From the NCBI GenBank assembly GCA_030537465.1, contig JAUNMP010000012.1, positions 1-45,881 of the forward strand: DNA of 45,881 nt. Reading direction: 5' to 3'. Of this stretch, positions 44,339-45,881 are shown piece after piece. Every line of letters starts with the position of its first letter. Positions within the stretch are counted from its first letter, which is position 1. The stretch comes from a bacterium. GTDB taxonomy: Bacteria; Verrucomicrobiota; Kiritimatiellia; RFP12; UBA1067. The notes below the pieces were generated by a model. It was not told where the DNA came from. It searched no databases and saw only the letters and a program-made list of their open reading frames with translations. The position numbers were made by a program, and so were the translations under genes.

Positions 44339-45881
44339 TTATCGGAAGAGGAGCATCGTCCCCACGGGCCAGGACAGTTCGTAGCAGCCCATATCCGGTG
44401 CCGAAGAGAATATTCTCGCCTTGCCGTCCAGATCGACGGCGTCTTCCATCCACGTCTCGCGGAGTCCGGCATTGCAGCACGGCGACCGGACGGAGGCCAG
44501 GCGATAGTCGCCGGCATCCGGATCGACGAGCTGCGCATCGGCCGTCAGACTGTTGGGGGCCGTCGACATGTTGAAGGCCGTGTTCTGATTCGGATCGAAG
44601 CAGCAGTGGTCATACTGGCCTGCGTTGTTCGACAGAACCGTATTCTTCGCGAAAACCGAATTTATGCAGGAGAATCCGTCCAGCTTGTGGTAGAGACCAT
44701 GCCCCGACGCATGGCTCCTGGCCGTATTCCCCACGACCGTGCAGCTGTCGACGACATACGGACTGTCCGCGCCATTGTGGATGAAGTAGAGGCCGCCGCC
44801 CTCGACCGCCGCCGTATTGCGGGCGACGAGGCAGTTGCGCATCAGAATCGGCCAGCTGCCGGTAAATCCCGCCGTTGGATTCCAGTTGCGGACGCAGACG
44901 CCGCCCCCTTCCCAGCCCGAACGGTTGTCGACGATCTGGCTGTTGTGGATTTCGCCGCCGCTCGTTCCGCCCACGGCCTTGGCGGCGAAGAAGATGCCGC
45001 CTCCCCCCAGATAGCTCCCCGTCGGCGACGTCGCACGCGCGACATTGTTCGAAATCAGGCAGCGGTTCATCAGCATATAGCCGGAAGAACACCCCGAGGA
45101 GACCGTCGCTCCGTCCGTATAGCCAACCGAGACCGCGCCGCCATTATGGGCGGAATTTTCCGCAAAGAAGCAGTCGACGACGCGGGTCGGACACGTCGGG
45201 GTCGTCCGTGACAGCAGCGCTCCGCCAAAGTGCTCGGCGAAATTCCCGACAAAGGTACAGTTCGTCACCGTGGCGCCAAAGGCATGGAGCGCACCGGCGG
45301 AGGTCGTACTGACATTGCTCGCAAACGTGCACCCCGCGACGACGACATGGTCCTCCGCCCGGCAGGCGGCACGCGCACCCGTGTTCCCCGCAAATAGGCA
45401 GTTCGCGACTGTCGAAATCGCCACGGGCGTGTCATTGGTGCAGGTTGCATGAAGCGAAATGCCCGTGTTGTTGGTAAAGGCGCAATCAAACAGACGCGTG
45501 GCCCGGCGCAGACGCACGGCACACGGCGGATTGGCGTCTGTCCGGAACGGAACGTCGCAGTCCTGAAACACGCAGCGGACAACCTCGTTCGTCCCCGCCA
45601 AGTCCAACGCCGCCCCCGAACACGTTCCCGTGATGGCGAGGAATCGACAATCGACGATTTTCGCCCCATCCAACAGTTTTGCGGCAGGATCTCCCTGGCC
45701 GTTTTCAGCCGCCGAACGGACAATGCAGTTCGACACGACGACCGTCGAAGCCTGGACGCTCAGATTGGCGGCATAGGCATTGGAGCTGGCCTTCTTGCCA
45801 TTCTGGAACGTCATGCCATGGACAAACATGAGGTAATTGCAAAACCTCGGCGTTGACGGCTTGTCCGTCCGCCTGACGGCG
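44339..45881 (-). CDS. Pmp-like right-handed beta-helix surface protein, N-terminus beyond window
   Basis: The frame is open up to the window edge, so the start lies outside; the ATG at 45829 is internal, because coding continues before it (KPSTPRFCNYLMFVHGMTF). At least 513 codons are visible. They form a right-handed parallel beta-helix with Chlamydia Pmp-type GGA and FxxN repeats, for example FVGNFAEHFGGALLS, ENSAHNGGAVSVGY, GGGVCVRNW and GGGLYFIHNG. A region near the end (DAGDYRLASVRSPCCNAGL, APDMGCYEL) matches the final repeats of choice-of-anchor beta-helix proteins. The last residues, PVGTMLLFR, are the same kind of end as in the other two beta-helix proteins. The gene is upstream of two glycosidases, which repeats the surface-protein-then-enzymes order of the 32771-24175 operon. 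Confidence 0.8.
   Translation of the reverse strand, partial: AVRRTDKPSTPRFCNYLMFVHGMTFQNGKKASSNAYAANLSVQASTVVVSNCIVRSAAENGQGDPAAKLLDGAKIVDCRFLAITGTCSGAALDLAGTNEVVRCVFQDCDVPFRTDANPPCAVRLRRATRLFDCAFTNNTGISLHATCTNDTPVAISTVANCLFAGNTGARAACRAEDHVVVAGCTFASNVSTTSAGALHAFGATVTNCTFVGNFAEHFGGALLSRTTPTCPTRVVDCFFAENSAHNGGAVSVGYTDGATVSSGCSSGYMLMNRCLISNNVARATSPTGSYLGGGGIFFAAKAVGGTSGGEIHNSQIVDNRSGWEGGGVCVRNWNPTAGFTGSWPILMRNCLVARNTAAVEGGGLYFIHNGADSPYVVDSCTVVGNTARSHASGHGLYHKLDGFSCINSVFAKNTVLSNNAGQYDHCCFDPNQNTAFNMSTAPNSLTADAQLVDPDAGDYRLASVRSPCCNAGLRETWMEDAVDLDGKARIFSSAPDMGCYELSWPVGTMLLFR

Overview
The window is high-GC bacterial DNA in which every gene I can support lies on the minus strand. It is dominated by exported carbohydrate-active enzymes: nearly all have an N-terminal signal peptide, and several are multidomain fusions. 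They are mixed with long beta-helix surface proteins (passenger-repeat type and Chlamydia Pmp-like GGA/FxxN type). Together with the DUF6259-like enzymes, the MYORG-like GH31 enzymes and a GntR-headed sugar regulator, this suggests a glycan-degrading member of the PVC group, most likely Kiritimatiellota-like. That assignment is inference: there is no rRNA or other phylogenetic marker here, and no SusC/SusD pair.

Layout, read right to left in the direction of transcription. (a) 45881-39887: a Pmp-like beta-helix protein (5' end outside the window), a GH5-type enzyme and a GH42-like enzyme with an N-terminal binding domain. (b) 39861-33160: a GntR/LacI-type sugar regulator, a DUF6259-like enzyme and a TIM-barrel/sialidase fusion, coupled by ATGA and TAATG junctions. 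(c) 33115-32921: a remnant of an exported metallophosphoesterase. (d) 32915-24175: a passenger-repeat beta-helix protein, a clan GH-A-like enzyme and a DUF6259-like enzyme with an inserted binding domain. (e) 24144-21684: a beta-helix/F5-8 type C protein broken by a one-base frameshift. (f) 21600-20043: a HipB-HipA pair under a large palindromic operator. (g) 20013-11617: a GH31-GH127 fusion followed by two tandemly duplicated DUF6259-like enzymes. (h) 11574-11177: a 398-bp element with 42-bp inverted ends and several internal hairpins. (i) 11132-1: a WbsX/GH99-like-esterase fusion, three GH31 enzymes, a clan GH-D-like enzyme and a second clan GH-A-like enzyme cut by the window edge.

The main regulatory result is a shared promoter architecture. 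The same 14-bp site, CTGGTAWAYACCAC-like on the plus strand, lies exactly 25 bp from an extended -10 box (TGGTAGAAT or TGGTAGACT) in front of three units: the regulator operon, the beta-helix/GH operon and the GH31-GH127 operon. The regulator is itself the first gene of one of these units. This looks like a self-regulated local regulon in which one sugar sensor controls enzymes and a surface protein together. The three beta-helix proteins also end in a common short C-terminal motif (G-T-x-L-x-x-R at the very end), which may be an uncharacterised sorting signal.
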